Of a stretch of 64,000 nt of DNA, positions 30,402 through 39,036 are shown one piece after another. The stretch comes from Flavobacterium jejuense (lineage in GTDB: Bacteria > Bacteroidota > Bacteroidia > Flavobacteriales > Flavobacteriaceae): contig NZ_VEVQ02000002.1 of assembly GCF_006491595.2 (NCBI RefSeq), positions 1 to 64,000 of the forward strand, given 5' to 3'. A program made the translations under genes and the position numbers. The notes under the pieces were generated by a model. It searched no databases. It saw nothing but the letters and a program-made list of their open reading frames with translations, and was not told the DNA's origin. How positions within the stretch are numbered: the first letter of the stretch is position 1; each line of letters starts with the position of its first letter.

Positions 30402-32138
30402 TTATTTTTCATAAAAAAACCAATCATCGGTAAGTTTCATTACAAAATTGTAATTTTCTTTGTAGTATTCATCTCTTTCTTTTTCTATTGCCTTTTCATA
30501 AGGAATTACATCATACTCGTTGTTATAAAAAATGAAATTATGCGGATTATTAAACATGAATTTCATTTTCCTAACCATTCCCTCATTATTATTACTACAA
30601 GATTTTGAATTGTAAAGATTGCCTTTGTAAACATGAAAACAAGAATTATTTATGCCAGACTTTAATCTATTTCTTTTATAATCATATTCTAAGTTTTCAC
30701 CAAATTTCACTAATAGTTTATCGAGGTCATTGAGATTTTCAACTTTTTTTTGCCATGCATGAGTAATCAATACGTTATAATCTGGATAAAATAATAAAGT
30801 AGAATCATTCTTAGTATAAACTCCTATTTTTTCTTCAGAAGGATAACCTTCTTTTCTAAGTAGTTCAATTAATTTATCAGTAACTCTAACTGTTGTCTCA
30901 TACAGTACTTTAGGCTCTTTTCTGTTAGCCAAACCATAATCTGCTTGATCTTCTTCTGTTAAAGCTTCTATTTGTGTTTTTAAATTTTTATTAAATTTTT
31001 CCAAACTTTCCTTATAAATAGAATCATAACGTACTGTAAAATTCTTCCAACCTGGATTTCTTTTTAAAACAGTAAATACCGATGCATTAAAATATTTTAT
31101 AGGAACTCCTTTTGGAGCTAATTTTTCTCCCCAATAAAAAGCATTTTTATAATCTCTTGATAAAACTCCACATCTCACCGCATTATGGATATCTCTTGCA
31201 AATAGAACAGGGTATTCTTTATCTAACAGCAAGTATTCTTCTTTAGCTTTTGCATATTGTCCTCTTAAAATAAAATCTTCAGCTCTTTTTGTAAACAAAT
31301 AATAAACAGAAAGTTTTGAATCTTGGTCTTCTTTTTGTGAATCATTAATTAATTCATTATTAAAAATAAGCTGTTTAAAACCTATTTCTTTTTTTTGTGG
31401 TATATTTTTATTATTCTTTTCTGGTTTAAAAACCATAGCTCCTATGTCAAAAACTTCTGAATAACAAGCTCTTCCTCCAAAAGCTAAAGTGGAATTTTTA
31501 TTGATTTTTCCTTTTATTTTGAAAGGTCTTTTTTCCTGTGAATTTGTGAGATAATGCGAATATTTTTTAAAATAAAAAGAAGGAAAGGAATCTAAAACCA
31601 CATAATCTTTAACGATTTGGTTGTTAAATGTAGTTTCTACTGTACTAGTATCGGCTACATTTTTAAAATAGTGATAACTTACCGTATCTCTTTTATTACC
31701 CAAGAATATATCAATAGTATTCTCTATCTTTTTATCTCTACCTTTTTTATTGCCCCATCCACCACTTACAAATCCTTGAATTTCAATTATACTATCGTTA
31801 GGGGTAAAAGTACATTTTTCAAATTCTACATTTAAATAATACATAGCCACATCTTCTATGAAGTTAAAGGATTCATAATTTTTACTTTTAAATTCTACTC
31901 CATAATTAATAATGCCTTTGTAACTTCTAGTATCAACAAAATAGGATATAGTATCTTTATCAATAGGAGTCCATCTGTTTTTATAAATTCTTAATTCGTA
32001 AACGTCTTCTAAAACTTTATTTTTATCAAAATCTTTTTGATAAAATTTTTTTTTATTTTGCTGGTTTTGACCTGATGAAAAATTTATAAAACACACATTT
32101 AATAAAAACACTAAAACTATATTTATACTATTATTCAT
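30402..32138 (-). CDS. exported protein of unknown function in the RiPP operon
   Basis: 578 aa. A signal peptide of about 23 residues ends in NFSSGQ; no lipobox. The N-terminal half is beta-rich. The segment from about 283 (KRAEDFILRGQYAKAKEEYLLLD, then FARDIHNAVRCGVLSRDYKNAFYWGEKL) looks like two or three TPR-like helical repeats. The rest is mixed. No peptidase or transporter motif is visible. Its position between precursor and maturases, in one transcript, suggests a role in handling, sensing or surviving the peptide at the envelope, which is inference. Confidence 0.75.
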   Translation of the reverse strand: MNNSINIVLVFLLNVCFINFSSGQNQQNKKKFYQKDFDKNKVLEDVYELRIYKNRWTPIDKDTISYFVDTRSYKGIINYGVEFKSKNYESFNFIEDVAMYYLNVEFEKCTFTPNDSIIEIQGFVSGGWGNKKGRDKKIENTIDIFLGNKRDTVSYHYFKNVADTSTVETTFNNQIVKDYVVLDSFPSFYFKKYSHYLTNSQEKRPFKIKGKINKNSTLAFGGRACYSEVFDIGAMVFKPEKNNKNIPQKKEIGFKQLIFNNELINDSQKEDQDSKLSVYYLFTKRAEDFILRGQYAKAKEEYLLLDKEYPVLFARDIHNAVRCGVLSRDYKNAFYWGEKLAPKGVPIKYFNASVFTVLKRNPGWKNFTVRYDSIYKESLEKFNKNLKTQIEALTEEDQADYGLANRKEPKVLYETTVRVTDKLIELLRKEGYPSEEKIGVYTKNDSTLLFYPDYNVLITHAWQKKVENLNDLDKLLVKFGENLEYDYKRNRLKSGINNSCFHVYKGNLYNSKSCSNNNEGMVRKMKFMFNNPHNFIFYNNEYDVIPYEKAIEKERDEYYKENYNFVMKLTDDWFFYEK

Positions 32139-32159
32139 TTTATTAAATCTTTTTTTAAT

Positions 32160-32202
32160 TATAAAAACTAAAGACTAAAATAGTTCTTTCAGCCTTTAGT
32201 TT
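32160..32202 (-). terminator. attenuator-like hairpin between RiPP precursor and downstream genes
   Basis: On the minus strand a 16-bp stem (two G-U pairs) with a 6-nt loop spans 32165-32202 and is followed by a short T run (TTTAT). It lies 20 nt after the precursor stop and 27 nt before the 578-aa gene. A partial terminator here would raise precursor mRNA over enzyme mRNA, a common RiPP arrangement. Confidence 0.65.
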
Positions 32203-32222
32203 AATAATAAAACTATGTTTTT

Positions 32223-32465
32223 TTATTCTATACATAAAGTCTTAAAAGCATGAGACCTATCATGATAAGTTCTAAAGGCATTACCATTCTCATCTATTCT
32301 ATCTACATCATAACCAAATTCGTAGCCAATACCTTGTCCTAACTGATCAACATAACAGTTAATACCACCACCAGTTTTTGTTCCACCACCATTTAGTGTA
32401 AACATTTGTTCTCTTTTTAAAACAGCATCCTTAAACTTGTTTTCTTTTAAACTTTCTAGTTTCAT
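32223..32465 (-). CDS. RiPP precursor peptide with GGG leader motif (grasp-with-spasm type)
   Basis: 80 aa. The leader MKLESLKENKFKDAVLKREQ then TLNGGG (residues 24-28) matches the KLxSLKxxKF...GG leaders of Bacteroidota modified peptides. The following core starts TKTGGG (a second glycine triplet at 32-34) and contains Cys37 and Cys78, acidic candidates D40, E49, D53, D55, D58, E59, D69, E80 and hydroxyl or amine candidates T29, K30, T31, T66, S71, K75, T76. No Ser/Thr-rich graspetide consensus such as PFFARF is present. First gene of the operon. Confidence 0.85.
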   Translation of the reverse strand: MKLESLKENKFKDAVLKREQMFTLNGGGTKTGGGINCYVDQLGQGIGYEFGYDVDRIDENGNAFRTYHDRSHAFKTLCIE

Positions 32466-32530
32466 AATTTGTAAATTAAATTGTTAGTAAAATCATTTGA
32501 TAAAATTTTACGTGCACTTAAAACCATAAA

Positions 32531-32576
32531 CAAATAATTCCTTTTTTTATTGTAGCCAATTACTTAATTATTTTTG
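32531..32576. promoter_or_regulatory. overlapping divergent promoters of the RiPP operon and its regulator
   Basis: Plus strand: TTG 32550-32552 and TATTTTTG 32569-32576, spacer 16 nt (shorter than usual), for the XRE gene. Minus strand: TTG at 32557-32559 and ATTATTTG at 32531-32538, spacer 18 nt, for the precursor operon (TTTG kept, first two bases differ). Because the two overlap, one regulator bound here could control both. Strength of each is uncertain. Confidence 0.4.
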
Positions 32577-32664
32577 TATTTACCGAATATTTCTAGTGCA
32601 TATTTTTTGTAATTATTATGTGCAATTTGTTTATTTTTTGCATTTTTGTATAAAACAAAATCTA

Positions 32665-33027
32665 ATGGTTAAGGAAAAACTAAAACAATATAGAAAGAAG
32701 AAAGGTTTTACACAAGAACAACTTGCTAAACACTTAGCTACTGATACTTCTAATTATAGTCGTAAAGAAAATGGAGAAGTTAAAATAACTCCAGACGAAT
32801 GGGAAAAACTAGCCTCTTTTTTAAATTGTGAGATAGATGATATTTATGAAGAGAATAATACTAATGTCATTTACAAGAATAAAGGAAATAGTTCAGTTAA
32901 CAATTCTGGAACAATTCATTATTTTAATGTTCCTGATTTTGTTTTAGAACACCTAGAATTATTAAAAAAAGAGAATAGTCGTTTACAAGAAGAAATTAAA
33001 GAATTGAAAGGAAAACTTAATAGTTAA
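32665..33027 (+). CDS. XRE-family regulator of the RiPP island
   Basis: 120 aa. Start ATG at 32665; the upstream GTG at 32596 would add an unlikely Cys/Phe-rich stretch. Residues about 5-62 form an XRE helix-turn-helix (LKQYRKKKGFTQEQLAKHL, DTSNYSRKENGE, WEKLASFLNC). The C terminus (about 93-118, FVLEHLELLKKENSRLQEEIKELKGKL) is a leucine-rich coiled coil for dimerisation. It is divergent from the RiPP operon and ends just before the right repeat copy, whose hairpin terminates it. Confidence 0.88.
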   Translation: MVKEKLKQYRKKKGFTQEQLAKHLATDTSNYSRKENGEVKITPDEWEKLASFLNCEIDDIYEENNTNVIYKNKGNSSVNNSGTIHYFNVPDFVLEHLELLKKENSRLQEEIKELKGKLNS

Positions 33028-33031
33028 ATTT

Positions 33032-33063
33032 AAAAACCGACCATTTGGTCGGTTTTTGTTTTT
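33032..33063. terminator. bidirectional terminator (right repeat copy)
   Basis: The same 26-bp palindrome as at 28097 with T runs on both sides. It terminates the XRE gene and, on the other strand, the LOG-family gene. Confidence 0.87.
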
Positions 33064-33085
33064 TAGAAGTTGGGAGATAAATTGT
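33032..33085. repeat. right copy of the 54-bp perfect direct repeat (island boundary)
   Basis: Identical to 28097-28150. Here the second half is the genuine 3' end of the LOG-family gene (stop at 33063-33065), so the ancestral locus probably had rhodanese, one repeat copy and the LOG gene in line. Confidence 0.9.
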
Positions 33086-33788
33086 ATTTTTTGTAGAAGT
33101 TATCTAAGGCTTCTAAGACTTGGTCTTCATTGTCTACTATGGTAAATAAATCTAAATCTCCAGGACTTACATTATTGAATTTTTCTAATAAAGTTGATTT
33201 AACCCAATCCATTAAACCGCTCCAGAATTCTGTTCCAACTAATATAATAGGGAATTTTGCAATTTTCTTAGTTTGAATTAGGGTAATTGCTTCAAATAAT
33301 TCGTCTAGTGTTCCAAAACCACCAGGCATAACTACAAAACCTTGAGAATATTTTACAAACATTACTTTTCTTACGAAGAAGTAATCGAAGTTTAAGTTTT
33401 TATCTCTATCAATATACGGATTGAAATGTTGTTCAAATGGTAAATCAATATTTAGTCCTACAGAAGTTCCTCCACCATAATGAGCTCCTTTGTTACCAGC
33501 TTCCATAATTCCAGGACCACCACCAGTAATTACTCCGTAACCACCTTTGCTAATTTTGTAAGCAATTTTTTCAGCTAATAAATAATATTTGTCTTCAGCT
33601 TTTGTTCTTGCGGAACCAAAAATAGAAACACAAGGACCTATTCTTCCCATAGCTTCATATCCGTTAACAAATTCGGACATGATTTTGAAAATTGCCCATG
33701 AATCATTGGTTCTTATTTCGTTCCAAGTTCTTTGTTTGAACTTTTCTTGTATTCTTTGATCGTCGTTTTCGTATTGATCTAATGCCAT
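33063..33788 (-). CDS. TIGR00730-family Rossmann protein (LOG-like)
   Basis: 241 aa. Contains GSARTKAED, VITGGGPGIMEAGNKGA and the diagnostic PGGFGTLDE motif of LOG phosphoribohydrolases and related lysine-decarboxylase-like proteins. LOG members release cytokinin-type bases from nucleoside monophosphates; the bacterial role is often nucleotide turnover. Its last six codons and stop are duplicated in the left repeat copy. It lies 33 nt after uvrA on the same strand. Confidence 0.92.
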   Translation of the reverse strand: MALDQYENDDQRIQEKFKQRTWNEIRTNDSWAIFKIMSEFVNGYEAMGRIGPCVSIFGSARTKAEDKYYLLAEKIAYKISKGGYGVITGGGPGIMEAGNKGAHYGGGTSVGLNIDLPFEQHFNPYIDRDKNLNFDYFFVRKVMFVKYSQGFVVMPGGFGTLDELFEAITLIQTKKIAKFPIILVGTEFWSGLMDWVKSTLLEKFNNVSPGDLDLFTIVDNEDQVLEALDNFYKKYNLSPNF

Positions 33789-33821
33789 CTTCTTTTCGTA
33801 TTTTAAAATTAAACAAGCTTG

Positions 33822-36653
33822 CTAAGATAATTCTTTTTTCAAAAACTGAGCAGTATAGCTTTTTTTATTTTTAATGATTTCTTCAGGAGTACCTTTGGCA
33901 ACTAATTCTCCACCACCTTTACCTCCTTCATAGCCTATGTCGATTACGTAATCGGCTAGTTTTACTACATCTAAATTATGCTCGATGATTAAAACCGTAT
34001 TTCCTTTGTCAACCAATTTATTAATTACATCCATTAAAACACGAATGTCTTCGAAATGAAGTCCGGTTGTAGGTTCGTCTAAGATATAGAAAGTATTTCC
34101 GGTATCTTTTTTTGATAATTCGGTAGCCAATTTTACACGCTGTGCTTCACCACCAGATAAAGTAGTACTTTGCTGTCCTAATGTTATGTAACCTAAACCA
34201 ACATCTTGAATGGTTTTTACTTTTCGATATATTTTTGGAATGTTTTCGAAGAATTCTACTGCTTCATCAACTGTCATATTTAAAATATCGGAAATGGATT
34301 TTCCTTTGTATCTGATTTCTAATGTTTCTCTGTTGAAACGTTTTCCTTGGCATGTTTCACATTCGACATAAACATCAGGTAAGAAACTCATTTCTATTGT
34401 TCTTACACCAGAACCTTCACAGGTTTCACAACGACCTCCTTTTACATTAAAACTAAAACGACCAGGTTTATAACCACGAATTTGTGCTTCTGGAGTTAAA
34501 GTAAATAAGCTTCTTATTTCAGAAAAAACATCTGTATAAGTTGCAGGATTACTTCTTGGTGTTCTACCAATAGGGCTTTGGTCAATGTCAATTACTTTAT
34601 CAATATGTTCTAAACCTTCAATCTTTTTATAAGGTTGAGGTTTTTTTACTGCATTGAAAAAATGGGCATTTAAAATAGGGTAGAGGGTTTCATTTATTAA
34701 AGTAGATTTGCCACTTCCAGAAACTCCTGTTACACAGATTAATTTTCCTAATGGAAATGAGACAGAAACATTTTTTAAGTTGTTCCCACTGGCACCACTT
34801 AATTTTAATGTTTTTCCATTTCCTTCTCTTCTAGTTGTTGGAATTTCAATTGCCATTTTACCGTTAAGATATTGAGCCGTAATTGTATCGTGCTTTACTA
34901 TTTCTTTTGGTGTTCCTTCGCTAATGATTTTTCCTCCAAAACGACCTGCTTTAGGGCCAATGTCAATAACATGATCTGCGACTAAAATCATGTCTTTATC
35001 ATGTTCTACAACAATTACAGAATTTCCTAAATCGCGTAGACTTTGTAAGGATTTGATTAGTCTTTCATTGTCTCTTTGGTGTAAACCAATACTGGGTTCA
35101 TCTAGAATATATAAAACCCCTACTAATTGCGAACCGATTTGTGTTGCCAATCGGATGCGTTGTGCTTCACCTCCAGAAAGAGTTTTAGAACCTCTATTGA
35201 GGGATAAATAATTTAAACCAACATCTAATAAAAATTGAAGTCGAGCTGTGATTTCTTTTAAGATTTCTGTTGCAATTACAGCTTGTTTTTCTGATAAATA
35301 CTTTGGTAAAGTAGTAAACCATTCTGATAATTCAGAGATATCCATTTGTACTAAATCACCAATATTTTTTTCGTTTATTTTAAAATATAAAGATTCTTTT
35401 CTTAACCGGGAACCTTCACATGCTGGACATGTATTTTCGTCCATAAAATCTTTTGCCCATCTTTTAATGGAAGAAGAACCGCTTTCATCATATTGATTTT
35501 TGATAAAGTTTGAGATTCCTTCAAAGTCAATTTTATAGTCTTTTGTAATTCCCATTACTTTAGAAACCACGGAAAATTTTTCATTTCCACCATGTAATAT
35601 CATTTTCATGGCATCTTCAGGAATGGTTTCTATTGGATCAGTTAATTTGAAATCATATTTTTGGGCAATAATTTCTAATTGTTTAAAAATCCAAGAAGTT
35701 TTATATTCGCCTAAAGGTGCGAAACCACCACTTTTAATGGATGTTTTTGGATTAGGAATTATTTTATTTAAGTTTATTTCATTTACCACACCAAGTCCGT
35801 TACAATTGGGACAAGCTCCTTTAGGGGAGTTAAATGAGAAATTATTAGGTTCAGGGTTTGGATAAGATATACCAGATGAAGGACACATTAAGCTTCTACT
35901 GTAAAATCTAACTTCTTGACTTTCTTGCTCGATAATTAACAATACATCATCACCATTATACATAGCTGTGTTGATGCTTTCTGCTAATCTTTTTTCAGTT
36001 TCTTCGTTGTTTTCGATAGCCATTCTATCTATTACAATTTCGATATCGTGGGTTTTGTATCGATCCACTTTCATACCAAATTCTAAATCACGAATTTGAC
36101 CATCTACACGTACTTTTAGAAACCCTTGTTTTGAAATTTGCTCAAAAAGCTCTCTGTAATGTCCTTTTCTTGAACGAATAACAGGAGCTAAAATATTAAT
36201 TCTTTTGCCTTGAAAGTCAGATATAATTAAATCTTTAATTTGCTCATCTGAATAAGAAACCATTTTCTCTCCAGTATTATAGCTGTAAGCATCTGCAGCA
36301 CGAGCATATAATAAACGAAGAAAATCATAAATTTCTGTAATTGTTCCTACTGTAGAACGAGGACTTTTACTAGTGGTTTTTTGTTCAATAGCAATAACAG
36401 GAGAAAGGCCATCAATTTTATCAACATCTGGGCGTTCTAAACCACCTAAAAATTGACGAGCATACGCAGAAAAGGTTTCAATGTATCGACGTTGTCCTTC
36501 TGCATAAATAGTGTCGAAGGCTAGTGATGACTTTCCTGAACCAGATAAACCAGTAATTACCACTAGTTTTTCTCGAGGAATAATAACATCAATATTTTTA
36601 AGATTATGGGCTCTTGCACCAATAATTTCTATAGTTTCTTCTGTATTTAGCAT
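33822..36653 (-). CDS. uvrA: excinuclease ABC subunit A
   Basis: 943 aa, expected length. Damage-recognition ATPase of nucleotide excision repair. Two ABC modules: Walker [10 protein letters not shown] near the N terminus and GVSGSGKST near 650; ABC signatures [12 protein letters not shown] and [12 protein letters not shown]; Walker B ILDEPS and ILDEPT. Zinc Cys pairs CPNCNG, CPACEG and CETCEG...CETCQG are present. The start at 36653 is preferred because a -7 box (36670-36677) lies over the alternative TTG start at 36680. Confidence 0.98.
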   Translation of the reverse strand: MLNTEETIEIIGARAHNLKNIDVIIPREKLVVITGLSGSGKSSLAFDTIYAEGQRRYIETFSAYARQFLGGLERPDVDKIDGLSPVIAIEQKTTSKSPRSTVGTITEIYDFLRLLYARAADAYSYNTGEKMVSYSDEQIKDLIISDFQGKRINILAPVIRSRKGHYRELFEQISKQGFLKVRVDGQIRDLEFGMKVDRYKTHDIEIVIDRMAIENNEETEKRLAESINTAMYNGDDVLLIIEQESQEVRFYSRSLMCPSSGISYPNPEPNNFSFNSPKGACPNCNGLGVVNEINLNKIIPNPKTSIKSGGFAPLGEYKTSWIFKQLEIIAQKYDFKLTDPIETIPEDAMKMILHGGNEKFSVVSKVMGITKDYKIDFEGISNFIKNQYDESGSSSIKRWAKDFMDENTCPACEGSRLRKESLYFKINEKNIGDLVQMDISELSEWFTTLPKYLSEKQAVIATEILKEITARLQFLLDVGLNYLSLNRGSKTLSGGEAQRIRLATQIGSQLVGVLYILDEPSIGLHQRDNERLIKSLQSLRDLGNSVIVVEHDKDMILVADHVIDIGPKAGRFGGKIISEGTPKEIVKHDTITAQYLNGKMAIEIPTTRREGNGKTLKLSGASGNNLKNVSVSFPLGKLICVTGVSGSGKSTLINETLYPILNAHFFNAVKKPQPYKKIEGLEHIDKVIDIDQSPIGRTPRSNPATYTDVFSEIRSLFTLTPEAQIRGYKPGRFSFNVKGGRCETCEGSGVRTIEMSFLPDVYVECETCQGKRFNRETLEIRYKGKSISDILNMTVDEAVEFFENIPKIYRKVKTIQDVGLGYITLGQQSTTLSGGEAQRVKLATELSKKDTGNTFYILDEPTTGLHFEDIRVLMDVINKLVDKGNTVLIIEHNLDVVKLADYVIDIGYEGGKGGGELVAKGTPEEIIKNKKSYTAQFLKKELS

Positions 36654-36669
36654 AATTTTTGACAAAGTG

Positions 36670-36677
36670 CAAAGATA
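36670..36677 (-). promoter_or_regulatory. -7 box (TATCTTTG) of uvrA
   Basis: Perfect TAnnTTTG on the minus strand, 17 nt before the ATG at 36653. No clear -33 TTG at the normal distance. Confidence 0.5.
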
Positions 36678-36707
36678 CAAGTTTACAAGAATAAAAGCTA
36701 ATGAAGA

Positions 36708-36750
36708 AAGAGATTACATTTGTGTTATTATGACAAAATGTAATCTCTTA
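36708..36750. terminator. hairpin terminator between the thioesterase gene and uvrA
   Basis: AAGAGATTACATTT (36709-36722) pairs with AAATGTAATCTCTT (about 36736-36749). It is in the right place to end the minus-strand thioesterase gene, although the T run is better on the plus strand side. Confidence 0.6.
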
Positions 36751-36808
36751 TTTTTATATTATAGGTTGTTGCTTAATTTGGTACAACTTATGTAAAAAAA
36801 TAATTTAG

Positions 36809-37258
36809 CTATACTGTACTTAAGCTAGGTTCATAATTGGTAATATCATTTCTTAACCAATCTGGAATTTCAATTGATTTTCCTATTGATGCATCAATTA
36901 AAACTTGTACACTTTTTCCTTTAGCATGAATAATTTCGTTTCCTTCTTTATCTAGGCTAGTCACTAAATATTCAATTTCAAAACTTTTAGAACCTAAAGA
37001 AGAAGATCTAAGCTTAATTAGAGGCTCTTTTGCTGTCAATTTTAATTCTTTATAATAATCACATTCAATATGTGCTATCACAAACATGTTTTTAGTCCAA
37101 TCCCATTGTTTACTTGCTGCCATCATATAATGACCACGACCTATTTGAAAATATTCAAAATAATAGACGTTGTTTACATGATTTAATGGATCTAAATCAT
37201 TCCAGCGAATGTTTAAAGGCATTGAAAATTTGAAATCTTGTGAATTTATAGTACTCAT
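36809..37258 (-). CDS. acyl-CoA thioesterase, hotdog fold (YbgC/4HBT type)
   Basis: 149 aa. RWNDLDPLNHVNNVYYFEYFQ is the 4HBT signature, with the catalytic Asp in LDPLNHVNN. Such enzymes hydrolyse acyl-CoA thioesters. Monocistronic, divergent from the 37316 gene with overlapping -7 boxes, and followed by a hairpin. Confidence 0.9.
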   Translation of the reverse strand: MSTINSQDFKFSMPLNIRWNDLDPLNHVNNVYYFEYFQIGRGHYMMAASKQWDWTKNMFVIAHIECDYYKELKLTAKEPLIKLRSSSLGSKSFEIEYLVTSLDKEGNEIIHAKGKSVQVLIDASIGKSIEIPDWLRNDITNYEPSLSTV

Positions 37259-37277
37259 TTTTATAAAAATTATCCTG

Positions 37278-37294
37278 CAAATTTAATATATTTG
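37278..37294. promoter_or_regulatory. adjacent divergent -7 boxes
   Basis: TAAATTTG on the minus strand (37278-37285) for the thioesterase gene and TATATTTG on the plus strand (37287-37294) for the 37316 gene lie side by side. The -33 partners are not clear for either. Confidence 0.45.
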
Positions 37295-37315
37295 GTTTTT
37301 AAAGTTGTCTAAATT

Positions 37316-37837
37316 ATGAAATTATTAGGAATAGGTTCTAGAATTAAACATCCTGAACATGGAATGGGTGTTGTTACAAATGTTACATCTAAATATTATT
37401 GGGTAACCTTCATAGAAAAAGGTGTAGAAACTATTGAATTAGATGAGGAGATAGAAATTATTGAGTCTGTTGAAGATGAAGTTGATACTGTTAGCTTTTT
37501 TGAAGTAGAAAAGATGCTTAAAAGTATATTGGAAAAATATAGTGATATAGGTCCAAAAGTTTCTATTGCTGATAAATGGAAAGGAGGTAAATTGATACTA
37601 GAACCAGGAACACAAACGCAGAACAAAGAAGTTCCAATTGATACTTTTTTTAATAAAATTGTAATGGTGAGGGATAGAATTAGAGTTATGGAACAAAAAA
37701 TAAATTCTAGTAATTTAGAACAAAGCGAAAAAATTGACTTACAACAATATATAACTAGAATATATGGTAGTTTGACAACATTTAATGTGTTGTTTAAAAA
37801 TCAAAGTGATTATTTTGTAGGTGAAAAATCGAAGTAA
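37316..37837 (+). CDS. conserved hypothetical protein with an N-terminal KOW/tudor-like segment
   Basis: 173 aa, cytoplasmic. Residues 1-45 (GIGSRIKHPEHGMGVVTNVTSKYYWVTF in part) look like the small beta-barrel of CarD or UvrD C-terminal domains, which bind RNA polymerase; the rest is helical. I cannot name the family. Single gene with its own promoter box and terminator. Confidence 0.7.
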   Translation: MKLLGIGSRIKHPEHGMGVVTNVTSKYYWVTFIEKGVETIELDEEIEIIESVEDEVDTVSFFEVEKMLKSILEKYSDIGPKVSIADKWKGGKLILEPGTQTQNKEVPIDTFFNKIVMVRDRIRVMEQKINSSNLEQSEKIDLQQYITRIYGSLTTFNVLFKNQSDYFVGEKSK

Positions 37838-37888
37838 TTTTTAATAATCGAATTGTTTTGAAATTGCTATAATCAAAATCAGATATAA

Positions 37889-37920
37889 AAAAGCTCCAAC
37901 TAGATTGGAGCTTTTATTTT
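37889..37920. terminator. bidirectional terminator
   Basis: Perfect 11-bp stem (37889-37899 with 37905-37915), with A and T runs on the two sides. It serves the plus gene ending at 37837 and the minus gene ending at 37919. Confidence 0.87.
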
Positions 37921-39025
37921 ATTTTTGAGTCTCTAATAATTCTACTACAAAAACCAAATCTGTATTTGGTGGAATTAAACCACCACCAGCTCCAGTCTTT
38001 CCATAACCTAATGCTGAAGGAATATAAAGAATAGCTTTGTCACCAAAACTCATATTGTTAATGCCTTCTAAGAAGCCTGGAATTAAACCACCTTTATTGC
38101 CATATTGAAATGGAAAAGGAGCATATCCATTTTGATTGGCTCTATTTTGATCAAACTTGCCATATTCTTTGCTCACTTCTTCATAGCTACTATCAAATAG
38201 TTTTCCGTCTTCAAAGTAACCTGCATAATGAATATATACTTGTGAATTGTTTTCAGGTTTTACACCAGCACCTTTTTGAATTATTACATATTTTAAGCCA
38301 GAAGGTAATTCGATAGCTTTTTCTTTGTTTGTAGCAAAATAGGCTTTTTTATTAGCAATGGTTTGTACTAGCTTTTCTTCTAGTTCTTTTCGTTTTTGAG
38401 CTTCTATTTTTTCTTTTTCTGCTTTTTCTTTAAAATAATTTTCAAATATTTTTTCTGCTTTGAATTTTTTAGCAAGTTTCCCTTTTCTAATAATGGTTAC
38501 TTTTTCAATAATATCATTTTGAGCAATATTGTCAACTACATTCTGTCCTTCAACCACATGTCCAAAAACGGTATGTTTACCATCTAACCAAGGAGTTTCT
38601 TTGTGAGTAATAAAGAACTGGCTGCCATTTGTTGCAGGACCAGAATTTGCCATAGAAAGAATTCCTGCTTTGTCATGCTTTAATTCGGTTACAATTTCAT
38701 CATCAAATTTATAACCAGGATCACCAGCACCTGTTCCCAAAGGATCACCACCTTGAATCATGAAATCTGCAATTACTCTATGGAATTTTAGACCATCATA
38801 AAATGGTTTTCCTTTTAATTCTTCTTTAACGGATTTGTTTTTTCCTTCAGCAAGTGAAACAAAATTCGCAACAGTTATAGGAGCTTTTTCAAATTCTAAT
38901 TGAAGTACTATTTTGCCTTTTGATGTTTGTATTTCGGCAAATAATCCTTCTGCTTTTTGAGCTGTTGAAGTGTAAAAAGTACTTATTAATAGTGTGAAAA
39001 GAAATGCTATTTTTTTTGTATTCAT
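37919..39025 (-). CDS. exported peptidyl-prolyl isomerase, cyclophilin-FKBP fusion
   Basis: 368 aa. Signal peptide to about residue 22 (TSTAQ). Cyclophilin domain about 28-190 with FHRVIADFMIQGGDP, NGSQFFITHKETPWLDGKHTVFG; then a charged linker and a FKBP domain about 245-368 (VYIHYAGYFEDGKLFDSSYE, GFLEGINNMSFGDKAILYIP, GLIPPNTDLVFVVELL). Catalytic Arg of the cyclophilin motif is present. Last gene in a run with a paralogue and gldI. Confidence 0.94.
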   Translation of the reverse strand: MNTKKIAFLFTLLISTFYTSTAQKAEGLFAEIQTSKGKIVLQLEFEKAPITVANFVSLAEGKNKSVKEELKGKPFYDGLKFHRVIADFMIQGGDPLGTGAGDPGYKFDDEIVTELKHDKAGILSMANSGPATNGSQFFITHKETPWLDGKHTVFGHVVEGQNVVDNIAQNDIIEKVTIIRKGKLAKKFKAEKIFENYFKEKAEKEKIEAQKRKELEEKLVQTIANKKAYFATNKEKAIELPSGLKYVIIQKGAGVKPENNSQVYIHYAGYFEDGKLFDSSYEEVSKEYGKFDQNRANQNGYAPFPFQYGNKGGLIPGFLEGINNMSFGDKAILYIPSALGYGKTGAGGGLIPPNTDLVFVVELLETQK

Positions 39026-39036
39026 TGTTTGTATAA

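Noticed and set aside
34990..36795. Several antisense open frames within uvrA (about 70-95 codons)
   Set aside because: They mirror the conserved uvrA coding frame and have no family resemblance or start context.
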